The position numbers and the translations under genes are program-made. Source: Cristatella mucedo (taxonomy: Eukaryota; Bryozoa; Phylactolaemata; Cristatellidae). From it: a DNA stretch of 64,000 nucleotides. The notes under the pieces were generated by a model. It ran no database searches, had not been told where the DNA came from, and saw nothing but the letters and a program-made list of their open reading frames with translations. The DNA lies in NCBI GenBank assembly GCA_009760855.2, contig WPIO01000240.1, forward strand, positions 62,001-126,000. Reading direction: 5' to 3'. Shown one piece after another: positions 46,149 through 59,000 of the stretch (position 1 is the first letter of the stretch; each line of letters begins with the position of its first letter).

Positions 46149-48133
46149 GTGCAGGCTCCGACGAGCAGATTTGAAGTTTCTAGATATTCCGCGATCTGCT
46201 GCAAACTTGTGCGAAATGATTCAGTCAATCGAGCCATGCTTGTAAGAAGGTGCAGTACTCTGCTGCCAGCTACCGCCCGCTCCGAAGAGGAGATTTTAAG
46301 TTTCTACATATTCAGCGATCAGCTAAGAACTCGTTCGAAATATGTATATAACATGCGAAATGCTTAAAAAAAAGGTGCAGCACTCAGCTGCCAGTTAGCT
46401 CACGCTCCGACGAGCAGACTTTAAGTTTCTAGATATTCCGCAATCTGCTGCGAACTTGTGCGAAACGTATTATTCAAGTGCGAAATACTAGAAACAAGGT
46501 TCAGCACTCTGCTGCCTGCCAGCCCACGCTCCGAAAAGCAGATTAGAAGTTTCTGGATATTCCGCGATCAGCTGCCAACTCGTGCGAAATTAGTCATTCA
46601 AGTTCGAAATGCTTGAAGCAAGGTGCAGCACTCTGCTGCCTGCCAGCCCAAGCTCCGAATAGCAGATTTGAAATTTCTGGATATTCCGCGATCTGATGCT
46701 AACTCGTGCGAAATGAGTTTTTTAAGTGCGAAATGCTTAAAGCAAGGTGTAGCACTCTGCTGCCAGCCAGCTCACGCACCGGCGAGCAGATTTATAGTTT
46801 CTAGATATTCCGAAATCTGCTGCGAAGCTGTGCACAATGAATTATTCAGTTGCGAAATGGTTGTAACTAGGTGCAGCACTCTGCTGCCAGCCAGTGCACG
46901 CTCCGAAGAGCAGATTTGAAGTTTCTGGATATTCCGCGATCTGATGGTAACACGTGCGAAATAAGTTTTTAAGTGCAAAATGCTTAGAGCAAGGTGTAGC
47001 ACTCTACTTCCAGCCAGCTTACGCACCGGCGAGCAGATTTGAAGTTTCTAGATATTCCGCGATCTGCTGCGAACTCGTGCAAAATGTGTTTTTCAAGTGC
47101 GAAATGCTTAAGGAAAGGTGCAGCAATCAGCTGCCAGCTACAGCACGCTCCGGCAAGCAGATTTGAAGTTTCTAAATATTCCGCAATCTGTTGCGAACTC
47201 GTGCGAAATGTGTTATTCAAGGGCAAAATGCTTGCGACAAGGTGCAGCACTCTGCTGCCAGCCAGGGCACGCTCCGAATAGCAGATTTGAAGTTCCTAAT
47301 TATTCTGCGATCTTCTGCGAACTCGAGCGAAATGTGTTTTTCAAGTGCAAAATGCTTGAAACAAGGTGCAGCACGCTGCTGCCAGCCAGTGCACGCTCCG
47401 ACGAGCAGATTTGAATTTTCAAGATATTCAGCAATCTTCTGCGAACTCTTGCGAAATGTGTTATTAGAGTGCGAAATGCATGAAACAAGGTGCAGCACTA
47501 TCCTGCCAGCCACTGCATGCTCCTAAGAGAAAATTTGAAGTTTCAAGATTTTCCACGATCTGCTGGGAACTTGTGCGGAACGTGGTATTAACGTGCGAAA
47601 TGCTTGAAAGAAGGTGCAGCACTCAGCTGCCAACTACCGCACGCTCCGAAAATCAGATTTGAAATTTCTGGATATTAAGCAATCAGCTGCGAACTCGCGC
47701 GAAATGTGTTATTCAAGTGGGAAACGCTTGCAACAAGGTGCAGCACTCTGCTGCCAGCCAGTGCAGGCTCCGACGAGCAGATTTAAAGTTTCTAGATATT
47801 CCACGATCTGCAGCGAACTCTTGCGAAATGTTTTATTAAAGTGCAAAATGCTTGAAAAAAAGGTGCAGCACTCTACTACCAGCCAGCTCACGCTCCGACG
47901 AGCAGATTTGAAGTTTCTAGATATTCCGCGATCTGCTGCGAACTTGTGCGAAATGTGTTATTCAAGTGCGAAATGCTTGAAACAAGGTGCTGCACTCTGC
48001 TGCCAGCCAGTGCACGCTCTGACGAGCAGATTTGAATTTTCTAGGTATTCGGCAATCTGCTGCGAACTCGTGCGAAATGTGTTATTCAAGTGCGAAATGC
48101 AGGAAACCAGGTTCAGCACTCTGATGCCAGCCA
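46149..48133. repeat. Satellite B higher-order unit u3 (16-mer, type II)
   Basis: 1,985 bp. Type II variants: cccaagctccgaatag (about 46645) and ttgaattttcaagatattc (about 47411). It shares with u4 a longer A run (gaaaaaaaggtgcagc near 47853). Confidence 0.92.
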
Positions 48134-50119
48134 GTGCAGGCTCCGACGAGCAGATTCGAAGTTTCTAGATATTCCGCGATCTGCTGCAAACTTGTGCGAA
48201 ATGATTCAGTCAATCGAGCCATGCTTGTAAGAAGGTGCAGTACTCTGCTGCCAGCTACCGCCCGCTCCGAAGAGGAGATTTTAAGTTTCTACATATTCAG
48301 CGATCAGCTAAGAACTCGTTCGAAATATGTATATAACATGCGAAATGCTTAAAAAAAAGGTGCAGCACTCAGCTGCCAGTTAGCTCACGCTCCGACGAGC
48401 AGACTTTAAGTTTCTAGATATTCCGCAATCTGCTGCGAACTTGTGCGAAACGTATTATTCAAGTGCGAAATACTAGAAACAAGGTTCAGCACTCTGCTGC
48501 CTGCCAGCCCACGCTCCGAAAAGCAGATTAGAAGTTTCTGGATATTCCGCGATCAGCTGCCAACTCGTGCGAAATTAGTCATTCAAGTTCGAAATGCTTG
48601 AAGCAAGGTGCAGCACTCTGCTGCCTGCCAGCCCAAGCTCCGAATAGCAGATTTGAAATTTCTGGATATTCCGCGATCTGATGCTAACTCGTGCGAAATG
48701 AGTTTTTTAAGTGCGAAATGCTTAAAGCAAGGTGTAGCACTCTGCTGCCAGCCAGCTCACGCACCGGCGAGCAGATTTATAGTTTCTAGATATTCCGAAA
48801 TCTGCTGCGAAGCTGTGCACAATGAATTATTCAGTTGCGAAATGGTTGTAACTAGGTGCAGCACTCTGCTGCCAGCCAGTGCACGCTCCGAAGAGCAGAT
48901 TTGAAGTTTCTGGATATTCCGCGATCTGATGGTAACACGTGCGAAATAAGTTTTTAAGTGCAAAATGCTTAGAGCAAGGTGTAGCACTCTACTTCCAGCC
49001 AGCTTACGCACCGGCGAGCAGATTTGAAGTTTCTAGATATTCCGCGATCTGCTGCGAACTCGTGCAAAATGTGTTTTTCAAGTGCGAAATGCTTAAGGAA
49101 AGGTGCAGCAATCAGCTGCCAGCTACAGCACGCTCCGGCAAGCAGATTTGAAGTTTCTAAATATTCCGCAATCTGTTGCGAACTCGTGCGAAATGTGTTA
49201 TTCAAGGGCAAAATGCTTGCGACAAGGTGCAGCACTCTGCTGCCAGCCAGGGCACGCTCCGAATAGCAGATTTGAAGTTCCTAATTATTCTGCGATCTTC
49301 TGCGAACTCGAGCGAAATGTGTTTTTTCAAGTGCAAAATGCTTGAAACAAGGTGCAGCACGCTGCTGCCAGCCAGTGCACGCTCCGACGAGCAGATTTGA
49401 ATTTTCAAGATATTCAGCAATCTTCTGCGAACTCTTGCGAAATGTGTTATTAGAGTGCGAAATGCATGAAACAAGGTGCAGCACTATCCTGCCAGCCACT
49501 GCATGCTCCTAAGAGAAAATTTGAAGTTTCAAGATTTTCCACGATCTGCTGGGAACTTGTGCGGAACGTGGTATTAACGTGCGAAATGCTTGAAAGAAGG
49601 TGCAGCACTCAGCTGCCAACTACCGCACGCTCCGAAAATCAGATTTGAAATTTCTGGATATTAAGCAATCAGCTGCGAACTCGCGCGAAATGTGTTATTC
49701 AAGTGGGAAACGCTTGCAACAAGGTGCAGCACTCTGCTGCCAGCCAGTGCAGGCTCCGACGAGCAGATTTAAAGTTTCTAGATATTCCACGATCTGCAGC
49801 GAACTCTTGCGAAATGTTTTATTAAAGTGCAAAATGCTTGAAAAAAAGGTGCAGCACTCTACTACCAGCCAGCTCACGCTCCGACGAGCAGATTTGAAGT
49901 TTCTAGATATTCCGCGATCTGCTGCGAACTTGTGCGAAATGTGTTATTCAAGTGCGAAATGCTTGAAACAAGGTGCTGCACTCTGCTGCCAGCCAGTGCA
50001 CGCTCTGACGAGCAGATTTGAATTTTCTAGGTATTCGGCAATCTGCTGCGAACTCGTGCGAAATGTGTTATTCAAGTGCGAAATGCAGGAAACCAGGTTC
50101 AGCACTCTGATGCCAGCCA
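48134..50119. repeat. Satellite B higher-order unit u4 (16-mer, type II)
   Basis: 1,986 bp. Type II, nearly identical to u3 including the long A run (about 49843). It starts with the attcgaag variant, as u2 and u5 do. One extra T in gtgttttttcaag at about 49321. Confidence 0.92.
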
Positions 50120-52104
50120 GTGCAGGCTCCGACGAGCAGATTCGAAGTTTCTAGATATTCCGCGATCTGCTGCAAACTTGTGCGAAATGATTCAGTCAAT
50201 CGAGCCATGCTTGTAAGAAGGTGCAGTACTCTGCTGCCAGCTACCGCCCGCTCCGAAGAGGAGATTTTAAGTTTCTACATATTCAGCGATCAGCTAAGAA
50301 CTCGTTCGAAATATGTATATAACATGCGAAATGCTTAAAAAAAAGGTGCAGCACTCAGCTGCCAGTTAGCTCACGCTCCGACGAGCAGACTTTAAGTTTC
50401 TAGATATTCCGCAATCTGCTGCGAACTTGTGCGAAACGTATTATTCAAGTGCGAAATACTAGAAACAAGGTTCAGCACTCTGCTGCCTGCCAGCCCACGC
50501 TCCGAAACGCAGATTAGAAGTTTCTGGATATTCCGCGATCAGCTGCCAACTCGTGCGAAATTAGTCATTCAAGTTCGAAATGCTTGAAGCAAGGTGCAGC
50601 ACTCTGCTGCCTGCCAGCCCACGCTCCGAATAGCAGATTTGAAATTTCTGGATATTCCGCGATCTGATGCCAACTCGTGCGAAATGAGTTTTTTAAGTGC
50701 GAAATGCTTAAAGCAAGGTGTAGCACTCTGCTGCCAGCCAGCTCACGCACCGGCGAGCAGATTTATAGTTTCTAGATATTCCGAAATCTGCTGCGAAGCT
50801 GTGCACAATGAATTATTCAGTTGCGAAAATGGTTGTAACTAGGTGCAGCACTCTGCTGCCAGCCAGTGCACGCTCCGAAGAGCAGATTTGAAGTTTCTGG
50901 ATATTCCGCGATCTGATGGTAACACGTGCGAAATAAGTTTTTAAGTGCAAAATGCTTAGAGCAAGGTGTAGCACTCTACTTCCAGCCAGCTTACGCACCG
51001 GCGAGCAGATTTGAAGTTTCTAGATATTCCGCGATCTGCTGCGAACTCGTGCAAAATGTGTTTTTCAAGTGCGAAATGCTTAAGGAAAGGTGCAGCAATC
51101 AGCTGCCTGCTACAGCACGCTCCGGCAAGCAGATTTGAAGTTTCTAAATATTCCGCAATCTGTTGCGAACTCGTGCGAAATGTGTTATTCAAGGGCAAAA
51201 TGCTTGCGACAAGGTGCAGCACTCTGCTGCCAGCCAGGGCACGCTCCGAATAGCAGATTTGAAGTTCCTAATTATTCTGCGATCTTCTGCGAACTCGAGC
51301 GAAATGTGTTTTTCAAGTGCAAAATGCTTGAAACAAGGTGCAGCACGCTGCTGCCAGCCAGTGCACGCTCCGACGAGCAGATTTGAATTTTCTAGATATT
51401 CAGCAATCTTCTGCGAACTCTTGCGAAATGTGTTATTAGAGTGCGAAATGCATGAAACAAGGTGCAGCACTATCCTGCCAGCCACTGCATGCTCCTAAGA
51501 GAAAATTTTAAGTTTCAAGATTTTCCACGATCTGCTGGGAACTTGTGCGGAACGTGGTATTAACGTGCGAAATGCTTGAAAGAAGGTGCAGCACTCAGCT
51601 GCCAACTACCGCACGCTCCGAAAATCAGATTTGAAATTTCTGGATATTAAGCAATCAGCTGCGAACTCGCGCGAAATGTGTTATTCAAGTGGGAAACGCT
51701 TGCAACAAGGTGCAGCACTCTGCTGCCAGCCAGTGCAGGCTCCGACGAGCAGATTTAAAGTTTCTAGATATTCCACGATCTGCAGCGAACTCTTGCGAAA
51801 TGTTTTATTAAAGTGCAAAATGCTTGAAAAAAGGTGCAGCACTCTACTACCAGCTCACTCACGCTCCGACGAGCAGATTTGAAGTTTCTAGATATTCCGC
51901 GATCTGCTGCGAACTTGTGCGAAATGTGTTATTCAAGTGCGAAATGCTTGAAACAAGGTGCTGCACTCTGCTGCCAGCCAGTGCACGCTCCGACGAGCAG
52001 ATTTGAATTTTCTAGGTATTCGGCAATCTGCTGCGAACTCGTGCGAAATGTGTTATTCAAGTGCGAAATGCAGGAAACCAGGTTCAGCACTCTGATGCCA
52101 GCCA
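50120..52104. repeat. Satellite B higher-order unit u5 (16-mer, type I)
   Basis: 1,985 bp. Carries the u2 private variants (ctgcctgctacagc at 51101, aaattttaag at 51504, cagctcactcacg at 51854). Private change gaaacgcagatt at about 50507 and one extra A near 50826. Confidence 0.92.
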
Positions 52105-54090
52105 GTGCAGGCTCCGACGAGCAGATTTGAAGTTTCTAGATATTCCGCGATCTGCTGCAAACTTGTGCGAAATGATTCAGTCAATCGAGCCATGCTTGTA
52201 AGAAGGTGCAGTACTCTGCTGCCAGCTACCGCCCGCTCCGAAGAGGAGATTTTAAGTTTCTACATATTCAGCGATCAGCTAAGAACTCGTTCGAAATATG
52301 TATATAACATGCGAAATGCTTAAAAAAAAGGTGCAGCACTCAGCTGCCAGTTAGCTCACGCTCCGACGAGCAGACTTTAAGTTTCTAGATATTCCGCAAT
52401 CTGCTGCGAACTTGTGCGAAACGTATTATTCAAGTGCGAAATACTAGAAACAAGGTTCAGCACTCTGCTGCCTGCCAGCCCACGCTCCGAAAAGCAGATT
52501 AGAAGTTTCTGGATATTCCGCGATCAGCTGCCAACTCGTGCGAAATTAGTCATTCAAGTTCGAAATGCTTGAAGCAAGGTGCAGCACTCTGCTGCCTGCC
52601 AGCCCAAGCTCCGAATAGCAGATTTGAAATTTCTGGATATTCCGCGATCTGATGCTAACTCGTGCGAAATGAGTTTTTTAAGTGCGAAATGCTTAAAGCA
52701 AGGTGTAGCACTCTGCTGCCAGCCAGCTCACGCACCGGCGAGCAGATTTATAGTTTCTAGATATTCCGAAATCTGCTGCGAAGCTGTGCACAATGAATTA
52801 TTCAGTTGCGAAATGGTTGTAACTAGGTGCAGCACTCTGCTGCCAGCCAGTGCACGCTCCGAAGAGCAGATTTGAAGTTTCTGGATATTCCGCGATCTGA
52901 TGGTAACACGTGCGAAATAAGTTTTTAAGTGCAAAATGCTTAGAGCAAGGTGTAGCACTCTACTTCCAGCCAGCTTACGCACCGGCGAGCAGATTTGAAG
53001 TTTCTAGATATTCCGCGATCTGCTGCGAACTCGTGCAAAATGTGTTTTTCAAGTGCGAAATGCTTAAGGAAAGGTGCAGCAATCAGCTGCCAGCTACAGC
53101 ACGCTCCGGCAAGCAGATTTGAAGTTTCTAAATATTCCGCAATCTGTTGCGAACTCGTGCGAAATGTGTTATTCAAGGGCAAAATGCTTGCGACAAGGTG
53201 CAGCACTCTGCTGCCAGCCAGGGCACGCTCCGAATAGCAGATTTGAAGTTCCTAATTATTCTGCGATCTTCTGCGAACTCGAGCGAAATGTGTGTTTTTC
53301 AAGTGCAAAATGCTTGAAACAAGGTGCAGCACGCTGCTGCCAGCCAGTGCACGCTCCGACGAGCAGATTTGAATTTTCAAGATATTCAGCAATCTTCTGC
53401 GAACTCTTGCGAAATGTGTTATTAGAGTGCGAAATGCATGAAACAAGGTGCAGCACTATCCTGCCAGCCACTGCATGCTCCTAAGAGAAAATTTGAAGTT
53501 TCAAGATTTTCCACGATCTGCTGGGAACTTGTGCGGAACGTGGTATTAACGTGCGAAATGCTTGAAAGAAGGTGCAGCACTCAGCTGCCAACTACCGCAC
53601 GCTCCGAAAATCAGATTTGAAATTTCTGGATATTAAGCAATCAGCTGCGAACTCGCGCGAAATGTGTTATTCAAGTGGGAAACGCTTGCAACAAGGTGCA
53701 GCACTCTGCTGCCAGCCAGTGCAGGCTCCGACGAGCAGATTTAAAGTTTCTAGATATTCCACGATCTGCAGCGAACTCTTGCGAAATGTTTTATTAAAGT
53801 GCAAAATGCTTGAAAAAAGGTGCAGCACTCTACTACCAGCCAGCTCACGCTCCGACGAGCAGATTTGAAGTTTCTAGATATTCCGCGATCTGCTGCGAAC
53901 TTGTGCGAAATGTGTTATTCAAGTGCGAAATGCCTGCAACAAGGTGCAGCACTCTGCTGCCAGCTAGCCAACGCTCCGAAGAGCAGATTTGAAGTTTCTG
54001 GATATTCTGCGATCTGCTGCTAACTCGTGCGACATGTGTTTTTCAAGTGCGAAATGCTTGAAACAAGGTGCAGCACTCTGCTGCCAGCCA
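52105..54090. repeat. Satellite B higher-order unit u6 (16-mer, type II)
   Basis: 1,986 bp. Type II variants at about 52605 and 53367. Near its end it carries a monomer pair seen only here and in u7: gcctgcaacaagg with gccagctagccaacgc (about 53930), then gtgcgacatgtg (about 54030). An extra tg occurs at about 53290. Confidence 0.92.
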
Positions 54091-56078
54091 GTGCAGGCTC
54101 CGACGAGCAGATTTGAAGTTTCTAGATATTCCGCGATCTGCTGCAAACTTGTGCGAAATGATTCAGTCAATCGAGCCATGCTTGTAAGAAGGTGCAGTAC
54201 TCTGCTGCCAGCTACCGCCCGCTCCGAAGAGGAGATTTTAAGTTTCTACATATTCAGCGATCAGCTAAGAACTCGTTCGAAATATGTATATAACATGCGA
54301 AATGCTTAAAAAAAAGGTGCAGCACTCAGCTGCCAGTTAGCTCACGCTCCGACGAGCAGACTTTAAGTTTCTAGATATTCCGCAATCTGCTGCGAACTTG
54401 TGCGAAACGCATTATTCAAGTGCGAAATACTAGAAACAAGGTTCAGCACTCTGCTGCCTGCCAGCCCACGCTCCGAAAAAGCAGATTAGAAGTTTCTGGA
54501 TATTCCGCGATCAGCTGCCAACTCGTGCGAAATTAGTCATTCAAGTTCGAAATGCTTGAAGCAAGGTGCAGCACTCTGCTGCCTGCCAGCCCAAGCTCCG
54601 AATAGCAGATTTGAAATTTCTGGATATTCCGCGATCTGATGCTAACTCGTGCGAAATGAGTTTTTTAAGTGCGAAATGCTTAAAGCAAGGTGTAGCACTC
54701 TGCTGCCAGCCAGCTCACGCACCGGCGAGCAGATTTATAGTTTCTAGATATTCCGAAATCTGCTGCGAAGCTGTGCACAATGAATTATTCAGTTGCGAAA
54801 TGGTTGTAACTAGGTGCAGCACTCTGCTGCCAGCCAGTGCACGCTCCGAAGAGCAGATTTGAAGTTTCTGGATATTCCGCGATCTGATGGTAACACGTGC
54901 GAAATAAGTTTTTTAAGTGCAAAATGCTTAGAGCAAGGTGTAGCACTCTACTTCCAGCCAGCTTACGCACCGGCGAGCAGATTTGAAGTTTCTAGATATT
55001 CCGCGATCTGCTGCGAACTCGTGCAAAATGTGTTTTTCAAGTGCGAAATGCTTAAGGAAAGGTGCAGCAATCAGCTGCCAGCTACAGCACGCTCCGGCAA
55101 GCAGATTTGAAGTTTCTAAATATTCCGCAATCTGTTGCGAACTCGTGCGAAATGTGTTATTCAAGGGCAAAATGCTTGCGACAAGGTGCAGCACTCTGCT
55201 GCCAGCCAGGGCACGCTCCGAATAGCAGATTTGAAGTTCCTAATTATTCTGCGATCTTCTGCGAACTCGAGCGAAATGTGTTTTTCAAGTGCAAAATGCT
55301 TGAAACAAGGTGCAGCACGCTGCTGCCAGCCAGTGCACGCTCCGACGAGCAGATTTGAATTTTCAAGATATTCAGCAATCTTCTGCGAACTCTTGCGAAA
55401 TGTGTTATTAGAGTGCGAAATGCATGAAACAAGGTGCAGCACTATCCTGCCAGCCACTGCATGCTCCTAAGAGAAAATTTGAAGTTTCAAGATTTTCCAC
55501 GATCTGCTGGGAACTTGTGCGGAACGTGGTATTAACGTGCGAAATGCTTGAAAGAAGGTGCAGCACTCAGCTGCCAACTACCGCACGCTCCGAAAATCAG
55601 ATTTGAAATTTCTGGATATTAAGCAATCAGCTGCGAACTCGCGCGAAAAATGTGTTATTCAAGTGGGAAACGCTTGCAACAAGGTGCAGCACTCTGCTGC
55701 CAGCCAGTGCAGGCTCCGACGAGCAGATTTAAAGTTTCTAGATATTCCACGATCTGCAGCGAACTCTTGCGAAATGTTTTATTAAAGTGCAAAATGCTTG
55801 AAAAAAGGTGCAGCACTCTACTACCAGCCAGCTCACGCTCCGACGAGCAGATTTGAAGTTTCTAGATATTCCGCGATCTGCTGCGAACTTGTGCGAAATG
55901 TGTTATTCAAGTGCGAAATGCCTGCAACAAGGTGCAGCACTCTGCTGCCAGCTAGCCAACGCTCCGAAGAGCAGATTTGAAGTTTCTGGATATTCTGCGA
56001 TCTGCTGCTAACTCGTGCGACATGTGTTTTTCAAGTGCGAAATGCTTGAAACAAGGTGCAGCACTCTGCTGCCAGCCA
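54091..56078. repeat. Satellite B higher-order unit u7 (16-mer, type II)
   Basis: 1,988 bp, the last regular unit. It shares the terminal monomer pair with u6 (about 55918-56040). At 56079 the expected marker monomer is absent and the array switches to a different monomer order (gtgcacgctccgcatagcag). Confidence 0.92.
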
Positions 56079-59000
56079 GTGCACGCTCCGCATAGCAGAT
56101 TTGAAGTTTCTAATTATTCTGCGATCTTCTGGGAACTTGTGCGAAACGTGGTATTAACGTGCGAAATGCTTAAACGAAGGTGCAGCACTCAGGTGCCAGC
56201 TACCGTACGCTCCGAAAATCAGATTTTAAGTTTCAGGATATTAAGCAATCAGCTTCGAACTCGTGCGAAATGTGTTATTCAAGTGGGAAACGCTTGCAAT
56301 AAGGTCCAGCACTCTGCTGCTTCTAGCCCACACTCCGATGAGCAGATTTGAAGTTTCAGGATATTCTGCGATCTGCTGCAAACTCTTGCGAAAAGTGTTT
56401 TTTAAGTGCGAAATGCTTGAAACAAGGTGTAGCACTCTGCTGCCAGCCAGTGCACGCTCCAACGAGCAGATTTAAAGTTTTTAGATATTCCGCGATCTGC
56501 GGCGAACTCGTGCGAAATGTGTTATTCAAGTGCGAAATGCAGGAAACCAGGTTCAGCACTCTGATGCCAGGTACTGCTAGCTCCGAAAAGCATATTTGAA
56601 GTTTCTGGATACTCCGCGATCTGCTGCAAACTTGTGCGAAATGATTTAGTCAATCGAGCCATGCTTGTAACAAGGTGCAGTACTCTGCTGCCAGCTACCG
56701 CACGCTCCGAAGAGGAAATTTTAAGTTTCTACATATTCAGCGATCAGCTAAGAACTCGTTCGAAATATGTATATAACGTGCGAAATGCTTGAAACAAGGT
56801 GCAGCACTCAGCTGCCAGTTAGCTCACGCTCCGACGAGCAGACTTTAAGTTTCTAGATATTCCGCAATTTGCTGCGAACTTGTGCGAAACGTATTATTCA
56901 AGTGCGAAATACTAGAAATAAGGTGCAGCACTCTGCTGCCTGCCAGCCCACGCTCCGAAAAGCTGATTAGAAGTTTCTGGATATTCCTCGATCAGCTGCG
57001 AACTCGTGCGAAATGAGTCATTCAAGTTCGAAATGCTTGAAGCAAGGTGCAGCACTATGCTGCCAGCTACCGCAGCTCCTAATAGCAGATTTAAAATTTC
57101 TGGATATTCCGCGATCTGATGCTAACTCGTGCGAGATGAGTTTTTTAAGTGCGAAATGCTTAAAGCAAGGTGTAGCACTCTGCTGCCAGCCAGCTCACGC
57201 AGCGGCGAGCAGATTTAAAGTTTCTAGATATTCCGAAATCTGCTGCGAAGCTGTGCACAATGAATTATTCAATTGCGAAATGGTTGTAACTAGGTGCAGC
57301 ACTCTGCTGCCAGCCAGTGCACGCTCCGAAGAGCAGATTTGAAGTTTCTGGATATTCCGCGATCTGATGGTAACACGTGCGAAATAAGTTTTTAAGTGCA
57401 AAATGCTTAGAGCAAGGTGTAGCACTCTACTTCCAGCCAGCTTACGCACCAGCGAGCAGATTTGAAGTTTCTAGATATTCCGCGATCTGCTGCGAACTCG
57501 TGCAAAATGTGTTTTTCAAGTGTGAAATGCTTAAGGAAAGGTGCAGCAATCAGCTGCCAGCTACCGCACGCTCCGGCAAGCAGATTTGAAGTTTCTAAAT
57601 ATTCCGCAATCTGTTGCGAACTCGTGCGAAATGTGTTATTCAAGGGCGAAATGCTTGCGACAAGGTGCAACACTCTGTTGCCAGCCAGGGCACGCTCCGA
57701 ATAGCAGATTTGAAGTTTCAGGATATTCTGCGATCTGCTGCAAACTCTTGCGAAAAGTGTTTTTCAAGTGCGAAATGCTTAAAACAAGGTGCAGCACTCT
57801 GCTGCTGCCAGTGCACGCTCCAACGAGCAGATTTAAAGTTTCTAGATATTCCGCGATCAGCAGCGAAGTCGTGCGAAATGTTTTATTAAAGTGCAAAATG
57901 CTTGATAAAAGGTGCAGCACTCTGCTACCAGCCAGCTCACGCTCCGACGAGCAGATTTGAAGTTTCTAGTTATTCTGCGATCTGCTGCGAACTCGTGCGA
58001 AATGTGTTATTCAAGGGCGAAATGCTTGAAACAAGGTGCTGCACTCTGCTGCCAGCCAGTGTACACTCCGACGAGCAGATTTGAATTTTCTGGATATTCA
58101 GCAATCTGCTGCGAACTCGTGCGAAATGTGTTATTAGAGTGCGAAATGCACGAAACAAGGTGCAGCACTCTGCTACCAGCCAGCTCACGCTCCGACGAGC
58201 AGATTTAAAGTTTCTAGTTATTCTGCGATCTGCTGCGAACTCGTTCGAAATGTGTTATTCAAGGGCGAAATGCTTGAAACAAGGTGCTGCACTCTGCTGC
58301 CAGCCAGTGCACGCTCCGACGAGCAGATTTGAATTTTCTAGGTATTCGGCAATCTGCTGCGAACTCGTGCAAAATGTGTTATTCAAGTGCGAAATGCAGG
58401 AAACCAGGTTCAGCACTCTGATGCCAGGTACTGCTAGCTCCGAAAAGCATATTTCAAGTTTCTGGATACTCCGCGATCTGCTGCAAACTTGTGCGAAATG
58501 ATTTAGTCAATCGAGCCATGCTTGTAACAAGGTGCAGTACTCTGCTGCCAGCTACCGCACGCTCCGAAGAGGAAATTTTAAGTTTCTACATATTCAGCGA
58601 TCAGCTAAGAACTCGTTCGAAATATGTATATAACGTGCGAAATGCTTTAAACATGGTGCAGCACTCTGCTGCCAGTTAGCTCACGCTCCGACATGCAGAT
58701 TTGAAGTTTCTAGATATTCCGCAATCTGCTGCGAACTTGTGCGAAACGTATTATTCAAGTGCGAAATACTAGAAACAAGGTGCAGCACTCTGCTGCCTGC
58801 CAGCCCACGCTCCGAAAAGCTGATTAGAAGTTTCTGGATATTCCTCGATCAGCTGCGAACTCGTGCGAAATGAGTCATTCAAGTTCGAAATGCTTGAAGG
58901 AAGGTGCAGCACTATGCTGCCAGCTACCGCAGCTCCTAATAGCAGATTTAAAATTTCTGGATATTCCGCGATCTAACTAGGTGCAGCACTCTGCTGCCAG

